Assembly: GCA_012959965.1 (NCBI GenBank)
Contig: DUCF01000026.1
Span: forward strand, 59,554 to 123,553
Direction: 5' to 3'
Source of the DNA: Candidatus Thioglobus sp.
GTDB taxonomy: Bacteria; Pseudomonadota; Gammaproteobacteria; PS1; Pseudothioglobaceae
DNA length: 64,000 bases
Shown one piece after another: positions 39,780 to 48,900 of this stretch; position 1 is the first letter of the stretch; the number at the start of each line of letters is the position of its first letter. The notes beneath the pieces are model-generated. The model was given only the letters and a program-made list of their open reading frames with translations. It had not been told where the DNA came from and did not search any database. The position numbers and the translations under genes were made by a program.

Positions 39780-41003
39780 TTACTCCGTCGTCCTCTCTGG
39801 CACTTCTTTGGTTTTTCCGATTGAGGTGTACCACGGCATTAAAATAAAGAATGCAAAATAAAGAATGGTGAATAGGCGCGCTAAGAACGCATTCAGTTCG
39901 TTTACAGGTTGCATACCCAACCAGCCAAGCATGATAAAGCTAACAACAAAAATACCCAGTGCCCACTTATAAGGCGCACTACGATAACGAATTGATTTAA
40001 CAGGGCTTCTGTCTAGCCACGGCAAGGCGATCAAAATCAGTAGCGCGGCAAACATGCCAACAACACCCGGGAACTGCGAACCAAACATCGGCGGGATGGC
40101 TCTTAGCACCGAGTAGAATGGTGTAAGGTACCAAAGCGGCGCAATATGGTCTGGCGTTTTCAAAGGGTTGGCCAAAACAAAGTTGGCATTTTCAAGGAAG
40201 TAGCCATTCATTGCTGGTGCAAAGAACACCACCGTACAGAAAATCATCAAGAAGGCAACAACACCCATAATGTCTTTAACACTGTAGTAAGGGTGGAACG
40301 GAATGCCGTCTTTAGGGATACCGTCTTTGTCTTTGTTCTTTTTAATCTCAATACCGTCTGGGTTGTTTGAGCCTACAGCGTGCAATGCAACAATGTGTAA
40401 GAACACCAAAACCACCAAAATTAATGGCAGCGCTACAACGTGCAATGAGAAGAATCTATTAAGTGCAGGATCGCCAACCGCGTAGTCACCCAAGATCCAA
40501 GATAGTAAGTCTGGACCAATAACCGGCACCGAGCCAAAAAGTGAGATAATCACTTGAGCACCCCAAAAAGACATTTGGCCCCAAGGCAGTACGTAACCCA
40601 TAAAGGCTTCAGCCATTAGGGCAATGTAGAGCACCATGCCAAGAATCCAAATCAACTCTCTTGGTGCTTTGTATGACCCATAAAGTAGGCCACGATACAT
40701 GTGCAAGTATATCACCACAAAGAATGCAGAAGCGCCCGTTGAGTGCAGGTAGCGCATTAACCAGCCCCATTCAACATCACGCATGATGTATTCAACCGAA
40801 GCAAACGCTTGGGCCGAATCAGGCTTAAAGTGCATGGTAAGGAAAATACCAGTAACCAATTGCATGACCAATACTAGCATGGCTAGTGAGCCAAAAAAGT
40901 ACCAGAAGTTAAAGTTTCTTGGCGTGTAGTATTCGGCTAAATGCTCGTTCCAGACTTTCGTTAGGGGGAATCTTTGATCGATCCAACTTTGTTTGTTTTT
41001 CAT
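39780..41003 (-). CDS. petB: Cytochrome b of the bc1 complex
   Basis: Quinol-oxidising membrane subunit with haems bL and bH. 407 residues and 8-9 transmembrane helices. Haem-ligand His residues are seen in RYLHSTGASAFF and FFSLHVVALPLILV with the second pair about 14 residues on; GYVLPWGQMSFWGAQVI is the family signature and the Qo-site PEWY motif appears as PLWYLTP. It lies between the Rieske and c1 genes with 3-bp and 11-bp gaps. Confidence 0.97.
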   Translation of the reverse strand: MKNKQSWIDQRFPLTKVWNEHLAEYYTPRNFNFWYFFGSLAMLVLVMQLVTGIFLTMHFKPDSAQAFASVEYIMRDVEWGWLMRYLHSTGASAFFVVIYLHMYRGLLYGSYKAPRELIWILGMVLYIALMAEAFMGYVLPWGQMSFWGAQVIISLFGSVPVIGPDLLSWILGDYAVGDPALNRFFSLHVVALPLILVVLVFLHIVALHAVGSNNPDGIEIKKNKDKDGIPKDGIPFHPYYSVKDIMGVVAFLMIFCTVVFFAPAMNGYFLENANFVLANPLKTPDHIAPLWYLTPFYSVLRAIPPMFGSQFPGVVGMFAALLILIALPWLDRSPVKSIRYRSAPYKWALGIFVVSFIMLGWLGMQPVNELNAFLARLFTILYFAFFILMPWYTSIGKTKEVPERTTE

Positions 41004-41014
41004 GATTTTTCCTC

Positions 41015-41722
41015 TTATGCGGCTGGGTCTACACCAATACGGATAAGCGTATCAGAAACAAAATGATATGGCGGTATTACCAAGTTGGTCGGCGCAGGAA
41101 CACCCGCATAAACACGACCCGCAAGGTCAAATTTTGAGCCATGGCATGGGCAATAAAAACCACCTTTCCAGCTCTCTCCACCTAAGTCGGCAGCGCCCGG
41201 CTCAGGTCTGTATGTAGGTGAACAGCCTAAGTGTGTACAAACACCAACAATAACGGCCACATCTTCGTTGCCTTCAATGGTGCGGTGAGTGTTGTTAGCG
41301 TAGGCCGGTTGTTGAGATTTGGAGTTGCCCGAACCATTTGGATCGGCTAACAGTGCTTCAAGCTCAGGCGAGCTAAGTGCTGCATTGGCCTCTGCGCCAC
41401 GTTTGAAAATCCATACTGGCTTTTTACGCCACAGAACGCGTACCAGTTGACCCGCTTCTAATTTTGAAATATCGACATCAACAGGCGCGCCAGCAGCTTT
41501 TGCTCTTGCTGAGGGCTTCCATGAAGAGATAAATGGCCAGGCTACAAAGCCCACACCAACGGCGCCGACAACGCTTGTTGCCTGCGTTAAAAAACGCCTT
41601 TTTTTAAGGTCGATAGTTTGTTCTGACACAGGGGTTTTGGAGGGTAAGCTCTTGAATTCCATCTCCAGCTTTGCCTGCGTTAAAAAACGCCTTTTTTTAA
41701 GGTCGATAGTTTGTTCTGACAT
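41015..41722 (-). CDS. petA: Rieske iron-sulfur protein of the bc1 complex, with duplicated N-terminus
   Basis: Carries the 2Fe-2S cluster: CTHLGC and CPCHGS supply the two Cys and two His ligands. A Tat-type N-terminus KKRRFLTQATSVVGAVG leads into one transmembrane helix. As written from ATG 41722 it has 235 residues and the block SEQTIDLKKRRFLTQA occurs twice, 31 residues apart, because of a 62-bp near-perfect direct repeat. The inner copy starts with GTG at 41629, giving a 204-residue protein of normal size, so either start may be used. First gene of petABC. Confidence 0.93.
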   Translation of the reverse strand: MSEQTIDLKKRRFLTQAKLEMEFKSLPSKTPVSEQTIDLKKRRFLTQATSVVGAVGVGFVAWPFISSWKPSARAKAAGAPVDVDISKLEAGQLVRVLWRKKPVWIFKRGAEANAALSSPELEALLADPNGSGNSKSQQPAYANNTHRTIEGNEDVAVIVGVCTHLGCSPTYRPEPGAADLGGESWKGGFYCPCHGSKFDLAGRVYAGVPAPTNLVIPPYHFVSDTLIRIGVDPAA

Positions 41723-41732
41723 AGGGGTTTTG
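41578..41732 (-). repeat. In-frame 93-bp duplication at the petA 5' end
   Basis: 41578-41639 and 41671-41732 are identical over 62 bp except for one base (C41629 versus T41722). That base changes the start codon from GTG to ATG. The offset of 93 bp keeps the frame and adds 31 residues, including a second twin-arginine-like KKRRF motif. Confidence 0.9.
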
Positions 41733-41811
41733 CTCGATTTTTAAGTAAAAAACCGTCTAATTATAAAGTAAATGCCCTCTAATTTAAAGTAAAAAATTGC
41801 ATACTAGAACC

Positions 41812-42117
41812 TCACACGCCTTTTTTATTCACTTTTATCAACAGCTTAGTCGTGTTTGCGAGGCCTTGAATTTGTTGAATAGTGACCAACAACACCGCCT
41901 GTTGTTTGTTTGCCCGATAGGCGATCGCTGGATTGGGTGCAATCAATGTCACACAGTCGCCCTCCACAAGACACAGAGACAGGCCCTTGAATTGCGCGTC
42001 TAGCAACACTTGCAGCTGGTCATCCAGTTGGTTATGGATTTTGGCTTTCTTGAATAAGCTACCAAGACCACCTGCCGGCTTAAAATTTGTTAGGTTTGTT
42101 GTCGGTTTGTATGCCAT
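41812..42117 (-). CDS. dciA: DUF721/DciA family protein
   Basis: A 101-residue DUF721 protein. DciA is the ancestral loader of the replicative helicase DnaB in bacteria without phage-derived DnaC. The central LDDQLQVLLDAQFKGLSLCL and the APNPAIAYRANKQQ segment match the KH-like fold seen in the family (usual form: ADSPAWATRLR). Divergent from secA with 43 bp between them, a common arrangement. The protein is short and its C-terminal tail is minimal. Confidence rests on pattern and context. Confidence 0.7.
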   Translation of the reverse strand: MAYKPTTNLTNFKPAGGLGSLFKKAKIHNQLDDQLQVLLDAQFKGLSLCLVEGDCVTLIAPNPAIAYRANKQQAVLLVTIQQIQGLANTTKLLIKVNKKGV

Positions 42118-42160
42118 TTATGAGAAAATGCGTATGTTTTTTCGAAATTGTTAGAGTTAC

Positions 42161-44785
42161 ATGAGTATTATAAATAAAGTTGTCGCTAAAGTTGTTGGCT
42201 CGCGCAACGAACGTTTGGTTAAGAAGTATGCCCAACTTGTGGGCGAAATTAACGCTTTTGAAGCCAAACTTCAAACATTAACGGACGAGGAGCTTGGCGC
42301 TAAAACCCAAGACTTTCGCGATCGATTGGCTCAAAGCGCGTCTTTAGACGATATTTTGTCAGAAGCATTTGCGGTTGTCAGAGAGGCGGGCCAAAGAGTG
42401 CTCGGTATTCGCCACTACGACGTACAGCTGATTGGTGGCATGGTTCTTAATCAAGGCTGTATTGCTGAAATGGGCACTGGTGAAGGAAAAACACTGGTCG
42501 CAACATTGCCGGCTTACCTTAATTCGCTTTGCGGCGAAGGTGTGCACGTGGTTACGGTCAACGATTATTTGGCCACTCGTGACGCTGAGTGGATGGGCAA
42601 AATCTATAACTTTTTAGGCTTGACGGTTGGTACCGCTATTTCTGGTATGACACCAGAAGACAAGGTTGCGGCCTATGCGTGCGATATTACTTACGCCACG
42701 AACAACGAACTTGGCTTTGATTATCTGCGCGATAACATGGCTTTTTCGGTTGAGCAAAAGGCACAAAAAAAGCGCCATTTCGCAATTATTGATGAAGTTG
42801 ACTCTATTTTGATCGACGAAGCAAGAACGCCGCTGGTTATTTCTGGTCCAACCGACGATCACGCAGCCATTTATGAGGCCATTAACAAAATGACGCCTCA
42901 GTTTACTGAACAACTGGAAACGGGCGAAGGCAAAGAAGTTGTGGTGAATACGCCAGGAGACTTCACTCTTAACAAGAAACACAAGCAAGCGTACTTAACC
43001 GACGACGGACATATTAAGGCCGAAGAGCTGCTCATTGAGGCAGAACTACTAGCCGAGGGCGCCAGTCTGTACGACTCTGCCAATATTATGCTTATGCAGC
43101 ACCTGCTTTCGGGACTGCGAGCACACAACCTATTTCATATTGACGATGAATACATTGTCAAAGACGACGAAGTGATTATTGTCGATGAATTCACTGGCAG
43201 AACAATGGAAGGCAGACGTTGGTCTGAAGGCTTACACCAGGCGCTTGAAGCCAAAGAAGGCGTTAGCATTAAAAGAGAAAATCAAACGCTAGCCGGTATT
43301 ACGTATCAAAATTTCTTTAGGTTGTACGAAAAACTTTCTGGAATGACCGGTACCGCAGAAACCGAGGCGGTGGAGTTGCACGAAATTTACGGTCTTGAAG
43401 TGGTTGTAGTGCCAGCAAACACTAAGTCTGCTCGAATCGATGAGTCCGATTTAATTTTTGGCACAACACCTGAAAAATTCGATGCGATTGCCGCCGACGT
43501 TAAAAAATGCCAAGAGGCGCAACAGCCGGTTTTGGTTGGCACAAGCAGTATTGAAACCTCAGAAGCTATTTCCGCGCTGCTAAAGAAACACAAAATTTCA
43601 CACGAAGTATTAAACGCTAAGCAACACCAGCGTGAAGCTGAAATTATTGCCAATGCTGGCGCACCAGGGGCCGTAACCATTGCCACCAATATGGCTGGTA
43701 GAGGAACAGACATCGTGCTGGGCGGCCGACCGAGCGAGGGCGAAGAGCAAACAGCCGAATGGCTTGCAAAGCACGCGGTGGTTATTAAAGCGGGCGGTCT
43801 GCACATTATTGGTACAGAGCGCAACGAGTCTCGCCGTGTTGATAACCAGCTAAGAGGTCGTTCGGCCCGACAAGGAGACATCGGCTCAACTCGATTCTAT
43901 TTGTCGCTTGAAGACAGCCTGATGCAGATATTTGCGTCTGAAAAAACAGCCGGCATGATGAAAAAGCTTGGCATGAAAGAGGGTGAGGCTCTAGAACACA
44001 GCTGGCTCAACAGAACGATCGAAAACGCCCAACGCAAGGTTGAAGGCATGCATTATGATGCGCGTAAGCACCTACTTGAGTATGACGATGTTGCTAACGA
44101 TCAGCGCAAAGTGATTTACGGGCTTAGAAATGAGTTGATGGATGTCGAAAACGTCAAAGAGCGCTTTATCGAAACCAGAGAAAGTGTGATTGGTGATTTA
44201 TTTGATCGTCATGTTTCAGCGACAACGGCCGAAGAAGACTGGGATGTGGATGGCTTGCAAGTAGCCTTAAAGGCGGATTTCGGTGTTGACATGCCTTTGC
44301 AAAAAACAATTGACTCTGGCCACGATGTTGACAAGATTCTAAAGATAATTCTCGATTCTTTGGCCGCGGCTCATCAAATGAAAGAAGATGCGGTGGGTAG
44401 TGAAACCATGCGAATGTTCGAAAAAGCAGTCATGCTTAGAGCGCTGGATCATTTTTGGAAAGAGCACTTGGCCGCTATGGATTACTTAAGGCAAAGTGTT
44501 AATTTGCGCGGTTACGGTCAAAAGAATCCTGTGCAAGAATACAAACGAGAGTCTTTCGAAATGTTTGCCGCATTGCTTGATACGATTAACATTGAAATGA
44601 TCAAGGCGCTTTGTCGTGTTAATGTTGAGCCGGCCAAAGAAGATCCGAATAACAAGCCAGCGGTTGTTGAAAAACCTAAAAAACCAATGTTAGCCGCGCA
44701 ACAGCCAAAAAGAGTTAAAAAGGTTGGCAGAAACGATCCATGTCCTTGCGGTTCTGGCAAAAAATTTAAACAATGCCACGGTTAG
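42161..44785 (+). CDS. secA: Preprotein translocase ATPase SecA
   Basis: Motor of the Sec pathway. 874 residues: Walker A MGTGEGKT at 104-111, the TVNDYLATRDAEWM segment, IIDEVDSILIDEARTPLVIS (DEAD-like), the preprotein cross-linking region, NMAGRGTDIVLGGRP of the second nucleotide domain, GRSARQGDIGSTRFYLSLED, and the C-terminal zinc finger CPCGSGKKFKQCHG that binds SecB. It is divergent from dciA and 46 bp before pyrC. Confidence 0.98.
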   Translation: MSIINKVVAKVVGSRNERLVKKYAQLVGEINAFEAKLQTLTDEELGAKTQDFRDRLAQSASLDDILSEAFAVVREAGQRVLGIRHYDVQLIGGMVLNQGCIAEMGTGEGKTLVATLPAYLNSLCGEGVHVVTVNDYLATRDAEWMGKIYNFLGLTVGTAISGMTPEDKVAAYACDITYATNNELGFDYLRDNMAFSVEQKAQKKRHFAIIDEVDSILIDEARTPLVISGPTDDHAAIYEAINKMTPQFTEQLETGEGKEVVVNTPGDFTLNKKHKQAYLTDDGHIKAEELLIEAELLAEGASLYDSANIMLMQHLLSGLRAHNLFHIDDEYIVKDDEVIIVDEFTGRTMEGRRWSEGLHQALEAKEGVSIKRENQTLAGITYQNFFRLYEKLSGMTGTAETEAVELHEIYGLEVVVVPANTKSARIDESDLIFGTTPEKFDAIAADVKKCQEAQQPVLVGTSSIETSEAISALLKKHKISHEVLNAKQHQREAEIIANAGAPGAVTIATNMAGRGTDIVLGGRPSEGEEQTAEWLAKHAVVIKAGGLHIIGTERNESRRVDNQLRGRSARQGDIGSTRFYLSLEDSLMQIFASEKTAGMMKKLGMKEGEALEHSWLNRTIENAQRKVEGMHYDARKHLLEYDDVANDQRKVIYGLRNELMDVENVKERFIETRESVIGDLFDRHVSATTAEEDWDVDGLQVALKADFGVDMPLQKTIDSGHDVDKILKIILDSLAAAHQMKEDAVGSETMRMFEKAVMLRALDHFWKEHLAAMDYLRQSVNLRGYGQKNPVQEYKRESFEMFAALLDTINIEMIKALCRVNVEPAKEDPNNKPAVVEKPKKPMLAAQQPKRVKKVGRNDPCPCGSGKKFKQCHG

Positions 44786-44831
44786 TGCGCCAAATAATCA
44801 GGCCTAACTATTCGTGCTTTAGTTGAAACCA

Positions 44832-45869
44832 ATGAAAAGCATTAGCATTATTAAACCGGACGACTGGCACCTGCACTTACGCAGTGGCGATGCGATGCGA
44901 TCTGTTGTGGGTATGACTGCTGCACAGATGGGCAGAGCAATTGTGATGCCAAACCTCACACCACCCGTTAAAAGCGCGGCTCAGGCTCGCGCGTATCACA
45001 ATGAGATTGTTAGCGCTCTGCCACAAGGCAGTGACTTTAAGCCATTGATGGTCTTGTATCTTACAGACAACACCAGTGCGTTTGATATTCAAGAGGCCGT
45101 GGCCGCTCCTGAGGTTTATGCGGCAAAGCTTTATCCAGCTGGCGCAACAACCAATTCGGACAGTGGCGTTACCGACGTGGCGCATATTTACCCAGCACTT
45201 GAGGCCATGCAAAAGGCCGGCATGCCTTTGTTGTTGCACGGCGAAGTGACGGATCCTGAGGTTGATGTGTTTGATCGAGAGGCGGTATTTATTGAAACAG
45301 TCTTAGCGCAAATTGTCAAAGATTTTCCAGGGCTTAAAATTGTGCTTGAGCACATCTCCACAAAAGACGCAGTTGACTATGTATCAAGTGCACCTGAGAA
45401 TGTTGGGGCGACAATTACACCACATCACCTGCTTGCCAATAGAAACCACATGTTGGTGGGCGGCATCAAGCCGCATTATTACTGCTTGCCAATTCTTAAG
45501 CGCAAACAGCCCCATCAAAACGCCCTGCTTGAGGCTGCAACCTCGGAAAGCCCAAAGTTTTTCTTGGGCACAGATTCGGCGCCACACGACAAGCACGCCA
45601 AAGAGTCGGCTTGTGGTTGTGCGGGTATTTTTAGTGCACACGCCGCAATAGAGCTTTATGCAATGGCTTTTGACGGTGTTGGCGTGATAGAGAGGCTGGA
45701 GGGTTTTGCCTCAAAATTCGGCCCTGATTTTTACGGATTGCCGCGTAACTTAGAAACAATAACACTAGAAAAACAGTCTTGGATGGTACCAGAAAGCTAT
45801 GATTTTGCTGGCTCAGAAGTGCAGCCTTTTCTCTCGGGTGACGAGATTACTTGGCGAATACAGTCCTAG
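44832..45869 (+). CDS. pyrC: Dihydroorotase (type II)
   Basis: Cyclises carbamoyl aspartate to dihydroorotate, zinc-dependent. 345 residues, close to E. coli PyrC (348). His13 and His15 in [11 protein letters not shown] bind zinc; the carboxylated Lys lies in [13 protein letters not shown] near residue 98; further metal His in LLLHGEV and LEHIST; the catalytic Asp in [14 protein letters not shown]. The ATG at 44832 matches the family start; the TTG at 44823 is less likely. Confidence 0.96.
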   Translation: MKSISIIKPDDWHLHLRSGDAMRSVVGMTAAQMGRAIVMPNLTPPVKSAAQARAYHNEIVSALPQGSDFKPLMVLYLTDNTSAFDIQEAVAAPEVYAAKLYPAGATTNSDSGVTDVAHIYPALEAMQKAGMPLLLHGEVTDPEVDVFDREAVFIETVLAQIVKDFPGLKIVLEHISTKDAVDYVSSAPENVGATITPHHLLANRNHMLVGGIKPHYYCLPILKRKQPHQNALLEAATSESPKFFLGTDSAPHDKHAKESACGCAGIFSAHAAIELYAMAFDGVGVIERLEGFASKFGPDFYGLPRNLETITLEKQSWMVPESYDFAGSEVQPFLSGDEITWRIQS

Positions 45870-45875
45870 AGTTGG

Positions 45876-46790
45876 TTAAATCTTAAAAAAGCGTTTAGCG
45901 CTTTTGACGTCTTCAGCGATTTGTATTTTCAACTCGTCAAAAGAGGCGAACTTCTTTTCTTCGCGCACCCGATATTTGAATGTTACCGTGGCATGCTCGC
46001 CATAAATTTCTTGGTCAAAGTCGAAAAGAAAAACTTCTAACAAGGTTTTCTCAGCGCCAACGGTTGGTCGCTTGCCAACGTTGCAAACACCGTAATAAGT
46101 GACGCTGTTTATATCAACGAGTACGGCAAAAACACCCAGTACCGGGCTTAGGTTTCTGCGAATACCAATATTAATTGTTGGAAAGCCGATAGTGCGACCC
46201 TGTTTGGCGCCATGAGCAATAAGGCCACTAATGGAGTACGGCCTTCCAAGAAGTTGTTCAGCCTTGTCGAACTCACCAAGCGCAAGGCAGTTTCGTATTG
46301 CGGAACTGCTGACTCGTTGATCTTTTATTTGAATATCGCCAAGCTTGTCAGCTGAAAAGCCACCCGATTTTGCATACTTCTCCAGCAGTTTAAAGTCGCC
46401 AAGACGACCCTTGCCAAAACGAAAATCGTCGCCAATTATGCAGTAGCGGGCGTTTAGCCGCCCCATTATTATTTCTTCGATGAAAGAATTTGCACTGGTT
46501 TCAGAAAAGGTCTTGTTAAAACGAATCAGCAGGTGTTTATCGACACCCAAAGACTCTAATAAAATGTGCTTGTCTCTAAAGTTGCTGAGGCGCGCTTTTG
46601 GGCGGCCAAAAAAAGTCTGCGGGGTGACCGAAAAAGAAATAACAACTGAAGGCACATCCAGCTCTTTAGCTTTGGCCGTAAGGCGACGAATTATTTCTTG
46701 GTGACCAGAATGCACACCGTCAAAGTTGCCAATGGTGAGCACACAGCCATTGAGCTTTTTAAGGTTATGAAGGCCGCGAATTAAATGCAT
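45876..46790 (-). CDS. ribF: Bifunctional riboflavin kinase / FAD synthetase
   Basis: Makes FMN and FAD from riboflavin. 304 residues: N-terminal nucleotidyltransferase with LTIGNFDGVHSGHQEII (HxGH-type) and YCIIGDDFRFGKGRLGD, and a C-terminal flavokinase domain with GRTIGFPTINI and GVCNVGKRPTVG. A TAAAAT lies 6 nt before the ATG and no Shine-Dalgarno is present. It converges on pyrC, 6 bp away. Confidence 0.95.
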   Translation of the reverse strand: MHLIRGLHNLKKLNGCVLTIGNFDGVHSGHQEIIRRLTAKAKELDVPSVVISFSVTPQTFFGRPKARLSNFRDKHILLESLGVDKHLLIRFNKTFSETSANSFIEEIIMGRLNARYCIIGDDFRFGKGRLGDFKLLEKYAKSGGFSADKLGDIQIKDQRVSSSAIRNCLALGEFDKAEQLLGRPYSISGLIAHGAKQGRTIGFPTINIGIRRNLSPVLGVFAVLVDINSVTYYGVCNVGKRPTVGAEKTLLEVFLFDFDQEIYGEHATVTFKYRVREEKKFASFDELKIQIAEDVKSAKRFFKI

Positions 46791-46830
46791 GGGGTTATTT
46801 TACGCATAGGAAATCGAACCAATTAAACGA

Positions 46831-47844
46831 TTAAAGCTGTGAAAGTATTTTTTTGACAGGCGCCGGTACGCCCTTGCTAAGCTTGTCTGGATTTTCATAG
46901 CCGTGTTTAAGGCCTGGCGAGGAAACCAAAACGGGCCTGATGAGTAGGTGGTAGTGACTAAAGCTGTGTTTAAACTGGGGAAGTGTTTTCTTAACTCTTG
47001 CCAAAGCATTGTGCGACTTCACTGTTTTTGTGATGTCGGAATCGCTGTCGTCACACTCAATCAAGCTCCATAGTCCGCCCCAAATGCCTTTGTCGGGTCT
47101 TTTATTGAGATAAACCCCTCCTTTTTCATTTTGAAAAATTAACATCGCTGTGGCCTTGGTAGGTTTTAATTTTCTTGGTTTTTTGTGCGGATATTGATCT
47201 TGTGTTTGGCACAAATTGGCTTGACAGTGTTCGCTAATAGGGCAGACGCCACACTTTGGCTTGCTGCGAGTGCAAACGGTCGCGCCTAAGTCCATAATAG
47301 CCTGTGTGTATTCTGCACAAGCCTTGTTTGGGGTGTGAAGATTGGCCTCTTGCCACAGTGTTTTAAGCACTGATGCGACGCTGTAGTGTCCTTCTATTTG
47401 TCGGTAGCGACTCAACACACGCTTCACATTGCCATCGAGAATGGGGTGACGTTGTTTTGCTCCAAGTGAAAGAATGGCGCCAGCGGTGGACTCGCCAATA
47501 CCGGGCAGGCTTAATACGTCAGTGAGCGCCAACGGAAAGTCGCCGTTAAATTTTGACAAGATAATGCGAGCACTTTTGTGAAGGTTTCTCGCTCGAGAAT
47601 AATAGCCAAGCCCTGCCCACAGTGCCAGCACCTCGTCACTATCGGCGTTGGCCAAGTCGTTTAGCGTTGGAAATCGCGCAACAAAAGTGTTAAAGTAGCT
47701 AATAACCGTTGCTACTTGAGTTTGTTGCAGCATGACCTCTGACACCCAAATGTGATAAATATTACCCGGGCTTGATTGCCAAGGAAGGTTTTTTCTGCCG
47801 TTGATCTCGAACCAGGCTAGCAAGTCTTTGGCGAGTACGCTCAC
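46831..47844 (-). CDS. mutY: Adenine DNA glycosylase MutY
   Basis: Removes adenine mispaired with 8-oxoguanine. 337 residues: EVMLQQTQVATVISYF with the catalytic Glu, helix-hairpin-helix LSLPGIGESTAGAI, catalytic Asp in PILDGNVKRVL, the 4Fe-4S loop (C-x6-C-x2-C-x5-C in the CTRSKPKCGVCPISEHC stretch) and a C-terminal NUDIX-like domain that recognises 8-oxoG. Its start overlaps the metA stop by 4 bp. Confidence 0.96.
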   Translation of the reverse strand: MSVLAKDLLAWFEINGRKNLPWQSSPGNIYHIWVSEVMLQQTQVATVISYFNTFVARFPTLNDLANADSDEVLALWAGLGYYSRARNLHKSARIILSKFNGDFPLALTDVLSLPGIGESTAGAILSLGAKQRHPILDGNVKRVLSRYRQIEGHYSVASVLKTLWQEANLHTPNKACAEYTQAIMDLGATVCTRSKPKCGVCPISEHCQANLCQTQDQYPHKKPRKLKPTKATAMLIFQNEKGGVYLNKRPDKGIWGGLWSLIECDDSDSDITKTVKSHNALARVKKTLPQFKHSFSHYHLLIRPVLVSSPGLKHGYENPDKLSKGVPAPVKKILSQL

Positions 47845-48899
47845 CCCTTTAGGTTAAGAGGGTCTTGCGGGTTAATGCCGTCCATAAACGGCTTATCAAT
47901 ATCCTCATGGGTGACCTGGTAAACGCAACCAATCCAGTTGTTGATAATGGCTGTTGTGCTGTCATGCCAAGTGTTGTCTAGCGTCTCGGCAATGAGAGAC
48001 TCAGGAAAGTCCTTGATGGTCATTTCTCCCGAGGCCAACTTGGTTTGGTACTCATTCAAAATGGCTTGGTTTTGCGCGCTCAAATAGTTGTCCGGCAAAG
48101 GTGGATAGTTATCTCGCTCGCCACCCAGATATAGCATTACTTCGCGTTTGTATTCTTTCAGCAAGCTAACGGTATCGTATTCTGGGTGGCCCTGGAAGAA
48201 CACCAGTCTAAAGAGGTCTGGGCTGACCGCCAAGTGCACGCCCTCATCGCTTTTTGCTAGGATTTTTACACCGGCCTTTTCAAACTGTACTTCAGAGACC
48301 TCGTTAAAGCGCGAGTGTGGGATATCAAAACGCGTATTGACACCGCTAACCAGTGGGTGCTGTCTGTCGACAAGGTGGTGTGGAAACACCCCCCAGCACT
48401 TGTCGCCGATTGGTTGGCGCGTCTGACCGTAGCGAAACTCAAGTACAGCATGTGTTGCCAGGCAAGAGCACAAGGTTGAGGTGACGTTTTCATAAGACCA
48501 GTCAACCACTTCCTTGAGTTGCTCGTAAAACGGCGCGAGCTGAAGATCTGGATGAGACACGTTGGCGCCGGTAATGATGAGCGCATCAAGGCCAATGGTC
48601 TTGATTTCATCAAACGTTTTGTAGTGTTTTCTTAGGTGTTCCGAGGCCTTCTCACCGCGCTCGACGCTTGAAAGAGAAAAAGGATGCACGTAGAATTGAG
48701 CAATTTCGTTTGAGTGACCAATGAGTCGAAAAAATTGGCGTTCGGTGGCCTCAAGGGCTGCATCTGGCATCATATTCAAAAGACCAATGTGCAACTCACG
48801 AATAACTTGATGCTGAGCCCTGTCTTTAGAGAGGATGGTTTCCCCTTGGTCTTTAAGGCGTTGAAACGACGGCAGGTCCGAGTGGGCAATTAATGGCAT
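47841..48899 (-). CDS. metA: Homoserine O-acyltransferase (MetA family)
   Basis: First committed step of methionine synthesis: activates homoserine with succinyl- or acetyl-CoA. 352 residues, longer than E. coli MetA (309) by tails at both ends. Catalytic Cys146 in STLCSCLATHA, His238 and Glu240 in GHPEYD. The acyl-specificity position after TGANV is Ser115, where succinyl-specific enzymes usually have Gly and acetyl-specific ones Glu, so the donor is uncertain. Its product would feed the sulfhydrylase at 8.2 kb. It lies between mutY and a P-loop gene, in one minus-strand run. Confidence 0.9.
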   Translation of the reverse strand: MPLIAHSDLPSFQRLKDQGETILSKDRAQHQVIRELHIGLLNMMPDAALEATERQFFRLIGHSNEIAQFYVHPFSLSSVERGEKASEHLRKHYKTFDEIKTIGLDALIITGANVSHPDLQLAPFYEQLKEVVDWSYENVTSTLCSCLATHAVLEFRYGQTRQPIGDKCWGVFPHHLVDRQHPLVSGVNTRFDIPHSRFNEVSEVQFEKAGVKILAKSDEGVHLAVSPDLFRLVFFQGHPEYDTVSLLKEYKREVMLYLGGERDNYPPLPDNYLSAQNQAILNEYQTKLASGEMTIKDFPESLIAETLDNTWHDSTTAIINNWIGCVYQVTHEDIDKPFMDGINPQDPLNLKG

Positions 48900-48900
48900 G

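Noticed and set aside
41584..41607. Plus-strand terminator GCGTT-AAAA-AACGC with T-run, present twice in petA
   Set aside because: It codes for the KKRRFLTQ signal segment on the minus strand, no plus-strand gene ends there, and the second copy arises from the duplication.
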